Numbered from the stretch's first letter, positions 1 through 5,230 are shown. The stretch is DNA of 5,230 bases from Betaproteobacteria bacterium (GCA_005888925.1 VBCP01000356.1:3975-9204); one strand, 5' to 3'. Numbers and translations: made by a program. The notes: generated from the sequence alone by a model not told the origin.

Positions 1-1227
1 CCGTGATTTGACGTCGACGAAGACCGCGCCGGGAGCGGCCTTCGCCTTGTATTCGCCAATCGCACGGCCGAGCAGCTGGCGATGTGGAACAGCGAGCACG
101 AGGAGCTCAGCGCGAGGAAGGGCGTCCCAAGACTCGAGCTTGATGCCGTATTCGTGCTCCGCTTCCTGCGGATCGACGACGGGGTCGTGGACGTGCACTT
201 CCAGCCCGTAGCTGCGCAGCTCGGCAATAAGATCCGCGACTTTGGAATTGCGAAGGTCCGGGCAGTCTTCCTTGAAGGCAAGCCCGGCGACGATCGCTTT
301 CGAGCCGTGCGCGGCGAAGCCGGCCTGCGACAGGCGCTTCACCGCCATCTCGGCGACGAAGCGCGCCATGCCGTCGTTGATGCGCCGCCCGGCGAGGATC
401 ACCTCGGGCTGGTAGCCGAGCATCTCGGCTCTGTGCGTCAGGTAATAGGGATCGACGCCGATGCAGTGGCCGCCCACAAGGCCGGGATGGAACGGCAAGA
501 AGTTCCACTTGGTGGCAGCGGCGCGCAGCACCTCGCTGGTGTCGATGCCCATGCGGTGGAAGATGATCGCGAGCTCGTTCATCAGCGCGATGTTCAGGTC
601 ACGCTGCGTGTTCTCGATCACCTTGGCGGCCTCGGCGACGCGGATGCAGCTCGCGCGGTGCACGCCGGCGAGCGCGACCTGCGCATAGAGCTGCGCGACG
701 CGCTCGAGGGTTTCCGGACTGTCGCCCGAGACGACCTTCGTAATGGTGCTCAGCCGGTGGGCCTTGTCGCCGGGGTTGACGCGCTCGGGGGAGTAGCCGA
801 CGTTGAAGTCCTTGCGCCAGCGCATGCCGGAGGCGCGCTCGAGCGCGGGCACGCAGTCTTCCTCGGTGCAGCCCGGATACACGGTCGATTCGATGACCAC
901 CGTCGCCCCGCGCTTCATGTTGCGGCCCGCCGTTTCCACCGCGGAAAGCAGCAGGCTCAGGTCGGGCCGGTGCGCCGCGTCGACCGGCGTGGGCACGGCG
1001 ATGATCAGGAAGTCCGCCTCGCGCAAGGGGTCCGGATCGCCGGTAACCTGGAGCTGGCGCGCCGAAGCGAACTCTTCGGCGGACACTTCGCCGGTGGCGT
1101 CGCGCCGCTCCTTGAGGCGAGAGATCTTGCGGTGGTCGCGGTCGTAGCCGATGGTCGGGCAGGCGGCGCCGAAGGCCACCGCCAGCGGCAGCCCGACGTA
1201 ACCCAGTCCGATGACGGCGACTTTCAT
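1..1227 (-). CDS. tviB: UDP-N-acetylglucosamine 6-dehydrogenase, TviB/VipA (WbpA-like) family; 3' end cut by window edge
   Basis: Cytoplasmic nucleotide-sugar dehydrogenase. The family oxidises C6 of UDP-GlcNAc (some members UDP-Glc or UDP-GalNAc) with two NAD+ to give the uronic acid precursor of capsule or O-antigen. Seen in the translation: an N-terminal Rossmann motif GLGYVGLPLA at residues 7-16; ESTVYPGCTEE from E113; YSPERVNPGDK at 145-155; the central helix AAKVIENTQRDLN with the conserved Lys at 202; the catalytic-Cys motif GGHCIGVDPYY with Cys255; and the C-terminal UDP-binding segment AFKEDCPDLRNSK with Lys319. These motifs match Vi-antigen TviB more closely than UDP-glucose dehydrogenases. 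The frame is open for 409 codons to base 1, against about 425 in the family, so only a short C-terminal tail is missing. The ATG overlaps the stop of the upstream epimerase (ATGA, 1227-1224) and no good Shine-Dalgarno is visible, so translational coupling is likely. The exact substrate (GlcNAc versus GalNAc) cannot be read from sequence. Confidence 0.93.
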   Translation of the reverse strand, partial: MKVAVIGLGYVGLPLAVAFGAACPTIGYDRDHRKISRLKERRDATGEVSAEEFASARQLQVTGDPDPLREADFLIIAVPTPVDAAHRPDLSLLLSAVETAGRNMKRGATVVIESTVYPGCTEEDCVPALERASGMRWRKDFNVGYSPERVNPGDKAHRLSTITKVVSGDSPETLERVAQLYAQVALAGVHRASCIRVAEAAKVIENTQRDLNIALMNELAIIFHRMGIDTSEVLRAAATKWNFLPFHPGLVGGHCIGVDPYYLTHRAEMLGYQPEVILAGRRINDGMARFVAEMAVKRLSQAGFAAHGSKAIVAGLAFKEDCPDLRNSKVADLIAELRSYGLEVHVHDPVVDPQEAEHEYGIKLESWDALPRAELLVLAVPHRQLLGRAIGEYKAKAAPGAVFVDVKSR

Positions 1228-2228
1228 TTGTAGTAGTCCCGGTACCAGTCGACGAAGCGGCGAATGCCGGTCTCGATCGGCGTCGTGGGCTTGAAGCCGA
1301 TGGCAGCCGAAAGCTCGGCGGTGTCGGCATAGGTAGAGGGCACGTCACCCGGCTGCATGGGCTGCAAGTCGAGCACGGCCTTGCGGCCCAGGCACTGCTC
1401 GAGGATCTCGATATAGCGCATCAGTTCCACCGGCTGATGGTTGCCGATGTTATAGAGCCGCCACGGTGCGCTCGAGCGGGCGCTGTCGGGCTGTTCCGCG
1501 TTCCAGAGCGGGTCGGGGGTCGCCGGCCGGTCGATGACCCGCGCCACGCCTTCGACGATGTCGTCGATGTAGGTGAAATCGCGGATCATCTTGCCGCGGT
1601 TGAACACCGGCAGCGGCTCGCCCGCAAGGATGCCGCGGGTAAACTTGAAAAGCGCCATGTCGGGCCGCCCCCACGGGCCGTACACCGTGAAGAACCGCAG
1701 CCCGGTGCACGCCAGGCCGTAGAGGTGCGCGTAGCAGTGCGCCATGAGCTCGTTGGCCTTCTTCGTCGCCGCATAGAGCGAGACCGGATGATCGACGTTG
1801 TCGTGCTCCGAGAACGGCAGGCGTTTATTGGCGCCGTAGACCGAGGACGACGAGGCATAGACGAGATGGCGCACGCCGCCGTGGCGGCAGCCTTCGAGCA
1901 CGCGGCCGAAGCCGACCAGGTTCGAGTCGATGTAGGCCTGCGGGTTGTCGATCGAGTAGCGCACGCCGGCCTGGGCGGCGAGATGGACCACGGTCTCGAA
2001 GCGCTGGCGGCTGAAAAGCGCCTGCATCGCCCCGGCGTCGGTGATGTCCGCTTTGACGAACTCGAATCCCGGTTTGCCCGCCGCGCGCGCAAGCCTCGCC
2101 TCCTTCAGTCGCACATCGTAGTAGTGGTTCAGATTGTCGAGGCCGGTGACGCGCTCGCCGCGCTCAAGCAGCCGCAATGCCAGGGCGGAGCCGATGAAGC
2201 CGGCGGCGCCGGTGATGAGGATGTGCAT
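1224..2228 (-). CDS. NAD-dependent epimerase, UDP-glucuronate 4-epimerase-like (extended SDR)
   Basis: A complete 334-residue extended SDR, normal length for the family. Such enzymes invert C4 of a UDP-uronic acid (UDP-GlcA to UDP-GalA) through a 4-keto intermediate with bound NAD+. Seen: the NAD-binding motif GAAGFIG at residues 7-13; acidic D31 after the second strand, favouring NAD; LDNLNHYYDVRLKEARL from residue 30, typical of glucuronate epimerases; HLAAQAGVRYS at 82-92; SSSSVYG with the catalytic Ser near 127; the catalytic pair Tyr152/Lys156 in YAATK; and GPWGRPDMALFKFT followed by RDFTYIDDIVEGV, also characteristic of the subgroup. It starts at ATG 2228, which places the Rossmann fold at the N-terminus, although no strong Shine-Dalgarno precedes it. 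Its stop overlaps the tviB start, so the two form one operon. Because TviB makes an N-acetylated uronate, the real substrate may be UDP-GlcNAcA (giving UDP-GalNAcA, as TviC does) and not UDP-GlcA. The protein resembles glucuronate epimerases more than TviC. Confidence 0.9.
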   Translation of the reverse strand: MHILITGAAGFIGSALALRLLERGERVTGLDNLNHYYDVRLKEARLARAAGKPGFEFVKADITDAGAMQALFSRQRFETVVHLAAQAGVRYSIDNPQAYIDSNLVGFGRVLEGCRHGGVRHLVYASSSSVYGANKRLPFSEHDNVDHPVSLYAATKKANELMAHCYAHLYGLACTGLRFFTVYGPWGRPDMALFKFTRGILAGEPLPVFNRGKMIRDFTYIDDIVEGVARVIDRPATPDPLWNAEQPDSARSSAPWRLYNIGNHQPVELMRYIEILEQCLGRKAVLDLQPMQPGDVPSTYADTAELSAAIGFKPTTPIETGIRRFVDWYRDYYK

Positions 2229-2272
2229 CGTCGTGCGGCTATCGTAGCACCGTGTAGCATTCTGCTCCGGCG
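2229..2272. promoter_or_regulatory. 44-bp divergent intergenic region, presumed to carry promoter elements
   Basis: This is the only non-coding gap of any size in the window. It separates the divergent starts of the epimerase (minus) and the methyltransferase (plus). Either both transcription units start here or the promoters extend into the coding ends. Only weak -10-like hexamers are visible: TAGCAT at 2255-2260 on the plus strand and TACGAT at 2246-2241 on the minus strand, each matching the sigma-70 consensus at 4 of 6 positions and lacking a convincing -35. A direct repeat GTAGCA occurs at 2244-2249 and 2254-2259. No Shine-Dalgarno is evident for either gene. The regulatory role is inferred from position only. 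Confidence 0.3.
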
Positions 2273-2992
2273 ATGAGCGACCAAGCCGCGCAGCGACGCT
2301 ATCTCGACGGCGAGTACCGTAAAGCGAATCCGACGTGGGACCAGGAAGACTCTCCTTGGAAGGCGTCGCTCGTGCGCGAGCTCATCGTGCAAGCGGGCAT
2401 TGCGGCCACGAGCATCGCAGAAGTCGGCTGCGGCGCGGGCGGCGTGCTCGCCGAGCTGCGCGGCGCTTTCCCGCAGGCGAGGCTGTCGGGCTTCGATATT
2501 TCTCCCGACGCGGCGCAGTTCTGGCGCCAGCATGCGGCGGCGCGCGTCGAGTACACGCTCGGCGATTTCTTCCAGCTTGCCGGCGAGCGGCGCTACGACG
2601 TGATCCTGGTGCTCGATGTGCTGGAGCATCTCGCCGACCCGATGGCGTTTCTCGCGCGCCTGCGTCTGCACGCCGGGCACTTGATCCTGCATATCCCGCT
2701 CGACCTCTCGGCGTTCAGCGTGCTGCGCGAAACGCCGCTGCTCTATGTGCGCCGGAAGGTCGGCCACCTCCATTACTACACCCGGTCGCTCGCGCTCGCG
2801 CTGCTCGAGGAGTGCGGCTACGAGGTGCGCGAGGCCCGCTATACCGGCGCGGCGTTCAATGCGCCCCAGCGCACGTGGAAGACGCGGGCGGCCAGCCTCG
2901 CGCGCCGCGCCGTGTATGCCTTGGGCAAGGATCTCGGCGTGCGCCTGCTGGGCGGCGAAACGCTGCTGGTGCTGGCCCGCCCACGCCCCTGA
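2273..2992 (+). CDS. Class I SAM-dependent methyltransferase
   Basis: A complete 239-residue protein with the class I (Rossmann-like) methyltransferase pattern. Motif I, IAEVGCGAGG, lies at residues 48-57 and binds SAM. GFDIS at 73-77 holds the acidic residue (D75) expected to contact the SAM ribose. GDFFQL follows at 97-102. VLDVLEHLADP at 113-123 is the DVLEH-type motif IV common in Methyltransf_11/12/23 enzymes. HIPLD and a conserved HLHYYT segment follow, as in methyltransferases of polysaccharide loci. There is no signal peptide or membrane segment, so it is cytoplasmic. It heads the plus-strand operon, one base ahead of the glycosyltransferase, which suggests it modifies a sugar nucleotide, lipid-linked oligosaccharide or glycan. 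The acceptor, and whether it is O- or N-methylation, cannot be told. ATG 2273 is the first start of the frame and gives a full N-terminus. Confidence 0.85.
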   Translation: MSDQAAQRRYLDGEYRKANPTWDQEDSPWKASLVRELIVQAGIAATSIAEVGCGAGGVLAELRGAFPQARLSGFDISPDAAQFWRQHAAARVEYTLGDFFQLAGERRYDVILVLDVLEHLADPMAFLARLRLHAGHLILHIPLDLSAFSVLRETPLLYVRRKVGHLHYYTRSLALALLEECGYEVREARYTGAAFNAPQRTWKTRAASLARRAVYALGKDLGVRLLGGETLLVLARPRP

Positions 2993-2993
2993 C

Positions 2994-4217
2994 GTGCGGA
3001 TTCTGGTCCTCAGCCAGTATTTCTGGCCAGAGAGTTTCCGCATCAACGATGTCGTCGCTGGCCTCGTCGAGCGCGGCCACGCGCTCACCGTGTATACCGG
3101 GATGCCGAACTATCCCGGCGGGCGCTTCTTCGACGGCTACGGTTTCCTCGGCCCGCGCTTTGAGAAGTACCGCGGCGCCGAGGTGCGCCGTGCGCCGGTC
3201 CTCGCGCGGGGCTCGGGCAGCGGGCTGCGCCTCGTGCTGAACTACGCCTCGCATGCCCTGCTTGCGACGCTGCTCGCGCCGTGGCTCGCGCGCGGCGCCT
3301 TCGATGCGATCCTGGTGTTCGAGCCCTCCCCGATGACCATCGGCATCCCGGGGCGCTGGCTGCGGGCAGCGAAGCGCGCGCCGCTCCTGTTCTGGGTGCA
3401 GGATCTGTGGCCGGAAAGCCTGTCGGCCACGGGCGCGGTGACCAACACCGCCGTGCTCTCGGCGGCCGATCGCCTGGTGCGCTGGATTTACCGCGGCTGC
3501 GACCGCGTCCTCGTGCAGTCGGAGGCGTTCGTCGCCTCGGTCGCCGCCCACGGGGTGCCGCGCGAATGCATCCACTATCTGCCGAACAGCGCGGAGGCCT
3601 TCTATCGCCAGCTCGAGCCCGGACGCGACGATCCCGAAGCGCAGGAGCTGCCCGCCGGATTCCGCGTGATGTACGCGGGGAACATCGGCGCGGCGCAGGC
3701 TTTCGCCACCATCCTGAGCGCCGCCGAGCTTCTGCGCGCTGAAACCAGCATCCAGTGGGTGGTGCTCGGCGATGGCCGCATGCGCTCGTGGGTCGAGGCG
3801 CAGATCCGCGATCGCGGCCTCGCCGGGTGTTTCCACCTGCTCGGGCAGCGCCCGCCCGAGCGCATGGCGCGCTACTTCGCCCACGCCGACGTGCTGCTCG
3901 CCACCCTGCGGCGCGAGCCGATCTTTGCGTATACAATTCCCTCGAAGATTCAGTCCTATCTCGCTTGCGGCAAACCGGTGATCGCCGCGCTCGAAGGCGA
4001 AGGTGGCCGCATCATCCGGGACGCCGGGGCAGGCTGGGTCGTCCCGCCGGAAAATCCAAAAGCTCTCGCGGACGCAGTGCTCGCCGCCAGCCATACTCCA
4101 GGACCCGAGCTAAAGGCGATCGGCGACCGCGGCGCGGCGTGCTTTCGCGAGCATTTCGATCGCGAGAAGCTGCTGACGCGCCTGGAACAGCTTCTGCGCG
4201 AGGCGGCCGCTCGATGA
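2994..4217 (+). CDS. wbuB: Glycosyltransferase family 4, WbuB-like (putative N-acetyl-6-deoxy-L-hexosamine transferase)
   Basis: A complete 407-residue GT-B fold glycosyltransferase, the usual length for the WbuB group. Family members transfer an amino-deoxy sugar (L-FucNAc or a related L-hexosamine) from UDP to a lipid-linked acceptor at the inner face of the cytoplasmic membrane. The N-terminal acceptor domain shows LSQYFWPESFRINDV (residues 6-20), TGMPNYPGGRFFDGYGF (35-51), FEPSPMTIG (109-117) and WVQDLWPESLSATGAV starting at 134, all hallmarks of WbuB. The C-terminal nucleotide-sugar domain shows YAGNIGAAQ, LGDGRM, IPSKIQSYLACGKPV from residue 315, and a Glu-rich loop with E334 and E336 resembling the EX7E-type donor site. 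The start is GTG 2994, one base after the methyltransferase stop. Upstream in frame is only a shadow of that gene, and the translation from 2994 opens directly with the first strand. Its stop overlaps the next start (ATGA). The donor sugar is inferred from the neighbouring reductase and dehydratase. Confidence 0.9.
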   Translation: MRILVLSQYFWPESFRINDVVAGLVERGHALTVYTGMPNYPGGRFFDGYGFLGPRFEKYRGAEVRRAPVLARGSGSGLRLVLNYASHALLATLLAPWLARGAFDAILVFEPSPMTIGIPGRWLRAAKRAPLLFWVQDLWPESLSATGAVTNTAVLSAADRLVRWIYRGCDRVLVQSEAFVASVAAHGVPRECIHYLPNSAEAFYRQLEPGRDDPEAQELPAGFRVMYAGNIGAAQAFATILSAAELLRAETSIQWVVLGDGRMRSWVEAQIRDRGLAGCFHLLGQRPPERMARYFAHADVLLATLRREPIFAYTIPSKIQSYLACGKPVIAALEGEGGRIIRDAGAGWVVPPENPKALADAVLAASHTPGPELKAIGDRGAACFREHFDREKLLTRLEQLLREAAAR

Positions 4218-4843
4218 GAATCCTGATGCTCGGCGGCGACGGCATGCTCGGCCACCAGGTGTTCCTCGAGCTTCGCGGCCGCCACGATGCCAGGGTGACG
4301 CTGCGCCAGCCACTCGAGGCGTACTCGGCGAGCGGCATTTTTTCACCTGGCAATGCGTTTGCCGGCATCGACGTTCGCGGGCGCGACAGCCTCAACGCGG
4401 TGTTCGAACGATTCAGGCCGCAGGCGGTAGTCAACGCAATCGGCATCATCAAGCAGCGTCCCGAAAGCGAAGACGCCATCGTCAGCCTCGAGGTGAACTC
4501 GCTCCTGCCGCATCGGCTGGCCGTCGCGTGCCGCGCCGCCGGCGCGCAGCTCGTTCAGCTCTCTACGGATTGCGTCTTTTCAGGCGACCGTGGCCGCTAC
4601 CGCGAGGAAGATCGGACCGATCCGACCGACCTGTACGGCCGCACGAAACTGCTCGGCGAGGTGAGCGGCGAAGGCGCGATCACGCTGCGCACTTCGATGA
4701 TCGGGCTCGGTCTGAACCGCAAGACCAGCCTGATCGACTGGTTTCTCGCGCAAAAGGGTCGCATCACCGGATTTCGCGGGGCGCTGTTCTCGGCGTTCAC
4801 CACGATATCGGCATCGCGCACCGCGGCGCACATCTCCGGGTAG
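4214..4843 (+). CDS. RmlD-like sugar-nucleotide reductase (QnlA/WbvR type), truncated and chimeric at its 3' end
   Basis: An SDR of the dTDP-4-dehydrorhamnose reductase-like family that accompanies FnlA-type dehydratases. Relatives (WbvR/QnlA) reduce a UDP-4-keto-6-deoxy-L-HexNAc on the way to UDP-L-RhaNAc/L-QuiNAc. Seen: GGDGMLG at residues 7-13 (cofactor loop), NAIGIIKQRPE, LEVNSLLPHRLA, STDCVFSG at 117-124, and the catalytic YGRTK with Tyr141/Lys145. LRTSMIG and LIDWFLAQKGRITGF follow. Similarity continues through FSAFTTI (about residues 192-198), then ceases. The last 11 residues are unrelated to the family and translation ends at 4843, giving 209 residues against roughly 285 expected. 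Ile198 uses ATA, an uncommon codon in this GC-rich gene, consistent with the break falling inside that codon. The C-terminal substrate-binding part is lost, so the product as assembled should be inactive. The ATG overlaps the glycosyltransferase stop; a weak GAGG lies 11 bases upstream of it. Confidence 0.82.
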   Translation: MRILMLGGDGMLGHQVFLELRGRHDARVTLRQPLEAYSASGIFSPGNAFAGIDVRGRDSLNAVFERFRPQAVVNAIGIIKQRPESEDAIVSLEVNSLLPHRLAVACRAAGAQLVQLSTDCVFSGDRGRYREEDRTDPTDLYGRTKLLGEVSGEGAITLRTSMIGLGLNRKTSLIDWFLAQKGRITGFRGALFSAFTTISASRTAAHISG

Positions 4844-5085
4844 CTGCGCACGTCGCCAATGCGGAACTCGAGCACGTTCATGAAATTGCGGAAGATCACC
4901 TCGTCGGTGGCCTCGCGCCGGTGCAGGTAGCTCATGCGCATGTCGTGCTGCTTCGCCTCGTCGCGCGAGAACACGATCACCTTCTTCGGCGTGCCGAGCT
5001 CGTTGGACAGCACGCGGCGCACGAGCGTGCTGCCCATGGAGCCCGTGCCGCCGGTCACTAGGATGGCCTTGTCCTGGAAGATCAT
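4597..5085 (-). CDS. CapD/FnlA-like UDP-GlcNAc 4,6-dehydratase, N-terminal fragment with chimeric 3' end
   Basis: The N-terminal Rossmann part of a polysaccharide-biosynthesis SDR (CapD/FnlA/WbvB group). These enzymes dehydrate UDP-GlcNAc to a 4-keto-6-deoxy sugar with epimerisation, the first step toward UDP-L-FucNAc or L-QuiNAc. Seen: ILVTGGTGSMGS at residues 8-19, VFSRDEAKQHDMR at 38-50, FRIGDVRSYPEM at 74-85 and DADIVVNA at 91-98. Where the family continues with an alanine-rich stretch and a LKQVP-type motif, this frame instead reads ENSAP, the antisense of the reductase. The aberrant tail of about 64 residues runs to a stop at 4597. A full protein is roughly 330-350 residues, so the catalytic Tyr/Lys region and substrate domain are absent. 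ATG 5085 is chosen because it overlaps the preceding stop (ATGA), is preceded by a purine-rich AAGGGAAAGG Shine-Dalgarno-like stretch and gives the expected N-terminus. An upstream in-frame start at 5136 would add 17 unrelated residues read out of frame through the previous gene. Confidence 0.78.
   Translation of the reverse strand: MIFQDKAILVTGGTGSMGSTLVRRVLSNELGTPKKVIVFSRDEAKQHDMRMSYLHRREATDEVIFRNFMNVLEFRIGDVRSYPEMCAAVRDADIVVNAENSAPRNPVMRPFCARNQSIRLVLRFRPSPIIEVRSVIAPSPLTSPSSFVRPYRSVGSVRSSSR
4792..4806. other. Rearrangement junction: 15-bp segment shared by two truncated, opposed genes
   Basis: The 15 bases GGCGTTCACCACGAT fit two genes at once. On the plus strand they encode the end of the conserved FSAFTTI stretch of the RmlD-like reductase. 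On the minus strand they encode the IVVNA stretch of the CapD/FnlA-like dehydratase. Left of 4792 only the reductase reads sensibly, and right of 4806 only the dehydratase does. This is the pattern left by recombination, template switching or mis-assembly across a short inverted match. The boundary positions are inferred from loss of family similarity by eye, so they may be off by a few bases. Confidence 0.75.
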
Positions 5086-5230
5086 GCCGCCTTTCCCTTG
5101 ATGTCTTTCGCCAGCTCGTCGAGCATCTCGCCCCACGAGGGCGGCTGGTAATCGAACACTCGGCGAAAGCGCGTCGAATCCAGGCTGCGGTCCAGGCGGG
5201 GCTCGTCCGCCGGAACGATCTCGAGCGTCA
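5082..5230 (-). CDS. RmlD-like sugar-nucleotide reductase, C-terminal fragment (5' part beyond the window)
   Basis: A frame open from the right edge to a TGA at 5084-5082, giving 48 residues. It includes LDRSLDSTRFRRVFDYQPP followed by SWGEMLDELAKDI. A 'DRSLDSTRFR...G/Y-P-SW-EM' ending is the typical C-terminus of the RmlD-like reductases that partner CapD/FnlA dehydratases. It is therefore the part missing from the plus-strand reductase that begins at 4214. Adding 198 and 48 residues leaves roughly 40 unaccounted for against the usual length of about 285, so the two may be halves of one gene separated by an inversion. Its stop overlaps the dehydratase ATG (ATGA, 5085-5082), the same tight spacing seen in the plus-strand operon. 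It could instead belong to a second, paralogous copy. Confidence 0.75.
   Translation of the reverse strand, partial: TLEIVPADEPRLDRSLDSTRFRRVFDYQPPSWGEMLDELAKDIKGKAA

Noticed and set aside
1..1227. Treating the TviB gene as a pseudogene because it lacks a stop
   Set aside because: The frame is intact with all catalytic motifs to the first base of the window. It is simply cut by the window edge close to its normal end.
82..1233. A 383-codon plus-strand open frame antisense to the TviB gene
   Set aside because: It mirrors tviB almost end to end. Its translation is low-complexity (rich in Ala, Arg, Gly, Val, His, Asp) with no recognisable motif. Long antisense frames are expected opposite GC-rich genes.
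1437..2276. A 279-codon plus-strand frame antisense to the epimerase
   Set aside because: Same cause: it is the shadow of a gene with clear SDR motifs, and its own product has no family features.
3930..3937. TATACAAT, resembling a sigma-70 -10 box, inside the glycosyltransferase
   Set aside because: No -35 lies at suitable spacing. The bases encode the conserved AYTIPSK donor-site segment, which explains them.
2129..4094. Long minus-strand frames opposite the methyltransferase and glycosyltransferase (up to 412 codons)
   Set aside because: The plus-strand genes have full sets of conserved motifs and tight operon spacing. The antisense products are Arg/Ala-rich without motifs.
4804..4809. 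GATATC palindrome at the rearrangement junction as a recombinase core site
   Set aside because: A 6-bp palindrome is expected by chance, and no longer flanking inverted repeats or recombinase gene are visible. The 15-bp shared stretch is explained by the conserved codons of the two genes.
4597..5136. An earlier start at 5136 for the dehydratase fragment, adding 17 residues
   Set aside because: The added residues are an out-of-frame reading of the upstream reductase C-terminus. ATG 5085 has a Shine-Dalgarno-like purine tract, an ATGA overlap and the family's normal N-terminus.

Overview
This GC-rich window is a piece of a polysaccharide (O-antigen, capsule or exopolysaccharide) biosynthesis locus. 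It probably comes from a Gram-negative proteobacterium. That placement is an inference from the gene families (TviB, UDP-glucuronate 4-epimerase, WbuB-type glycosyltransferase, RmlD-like and CapD/FnlA-like SDR enzymes) and the strong G/C preference at third codon positions. The sequence alone does not fix the genus. No RNA genes, insertion sequences, CRISPR arrays or clear terminators were seen.

Layout. Two transcription units diverge from a 44-bp gap (2229-2272). Leftward, on the minus strand, a UDP-glucuronate 4-epimerase-like SDR (2228-1224) overlaps by ATGA a TviB/WbpA-type nucleotide-sugar dehydrogenase (1227-1). The dehydrogenase runs off the left edge just short of its usual end. Rightward, on the plus strand, come a class I SAM methyltransferase (2273-2992), a WbuB-like GT4 glycosyltransferase (GTG start, 2994-4217) and an RmlD-like (QnlA/WbvR-type) sugar-nucleotide reductase starting at 4214. 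These three are packed with a 1-bp gap and then a 4-bp overlap.

The right end is rearranged. The reductase reads as a normal family member until about residue 198 (4806), then abruptly loses similarity and stops at 4843. From the other side, on the minus strand, an N-terminal fragment of a CapD/FnlA-type UDP-GlcNAc 4,6-dehydratase starts at 5085 and loses similarity at 4792. The two broken genes share a 15-bp stretch, 4792-4806, that fits both in opposite orientations. Upstream of the dehydratase, the minus strand to the right edge (5230-5082) encodes the C-terminal 48 residues of an RmlD-like reductase, the very part the plus-strand copy lacks. The simplest reading is that the original order was methyltransferase, wbuB, reductase, dehydratase, all on the plus strand. 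The reductase-tail/dehydratase-head segment has since been flipped, either by a real small inversion across a 15-bp inverted match or by a fold-back amplification/assembly chimera.

How the genes would work together (inference). The left unit supplies uronic-acid sugar nucleotides (UDP-GlcNAcA or a related uronate, and its C4 epimer). The right unit would supply a UDP-N-acetyl-6-deoxy-L-hexosamine (L-QuiNAc/L-RhaNAc type) from UDP-GlcNAc. The WbuB-like enzyme would transfer that sugar, and the methyltransferase would modify the glycan or an intermediate. As assembled here, both the reductase and the dehydratase are broken, so that branch would not work unless intact copies lie outside the window.
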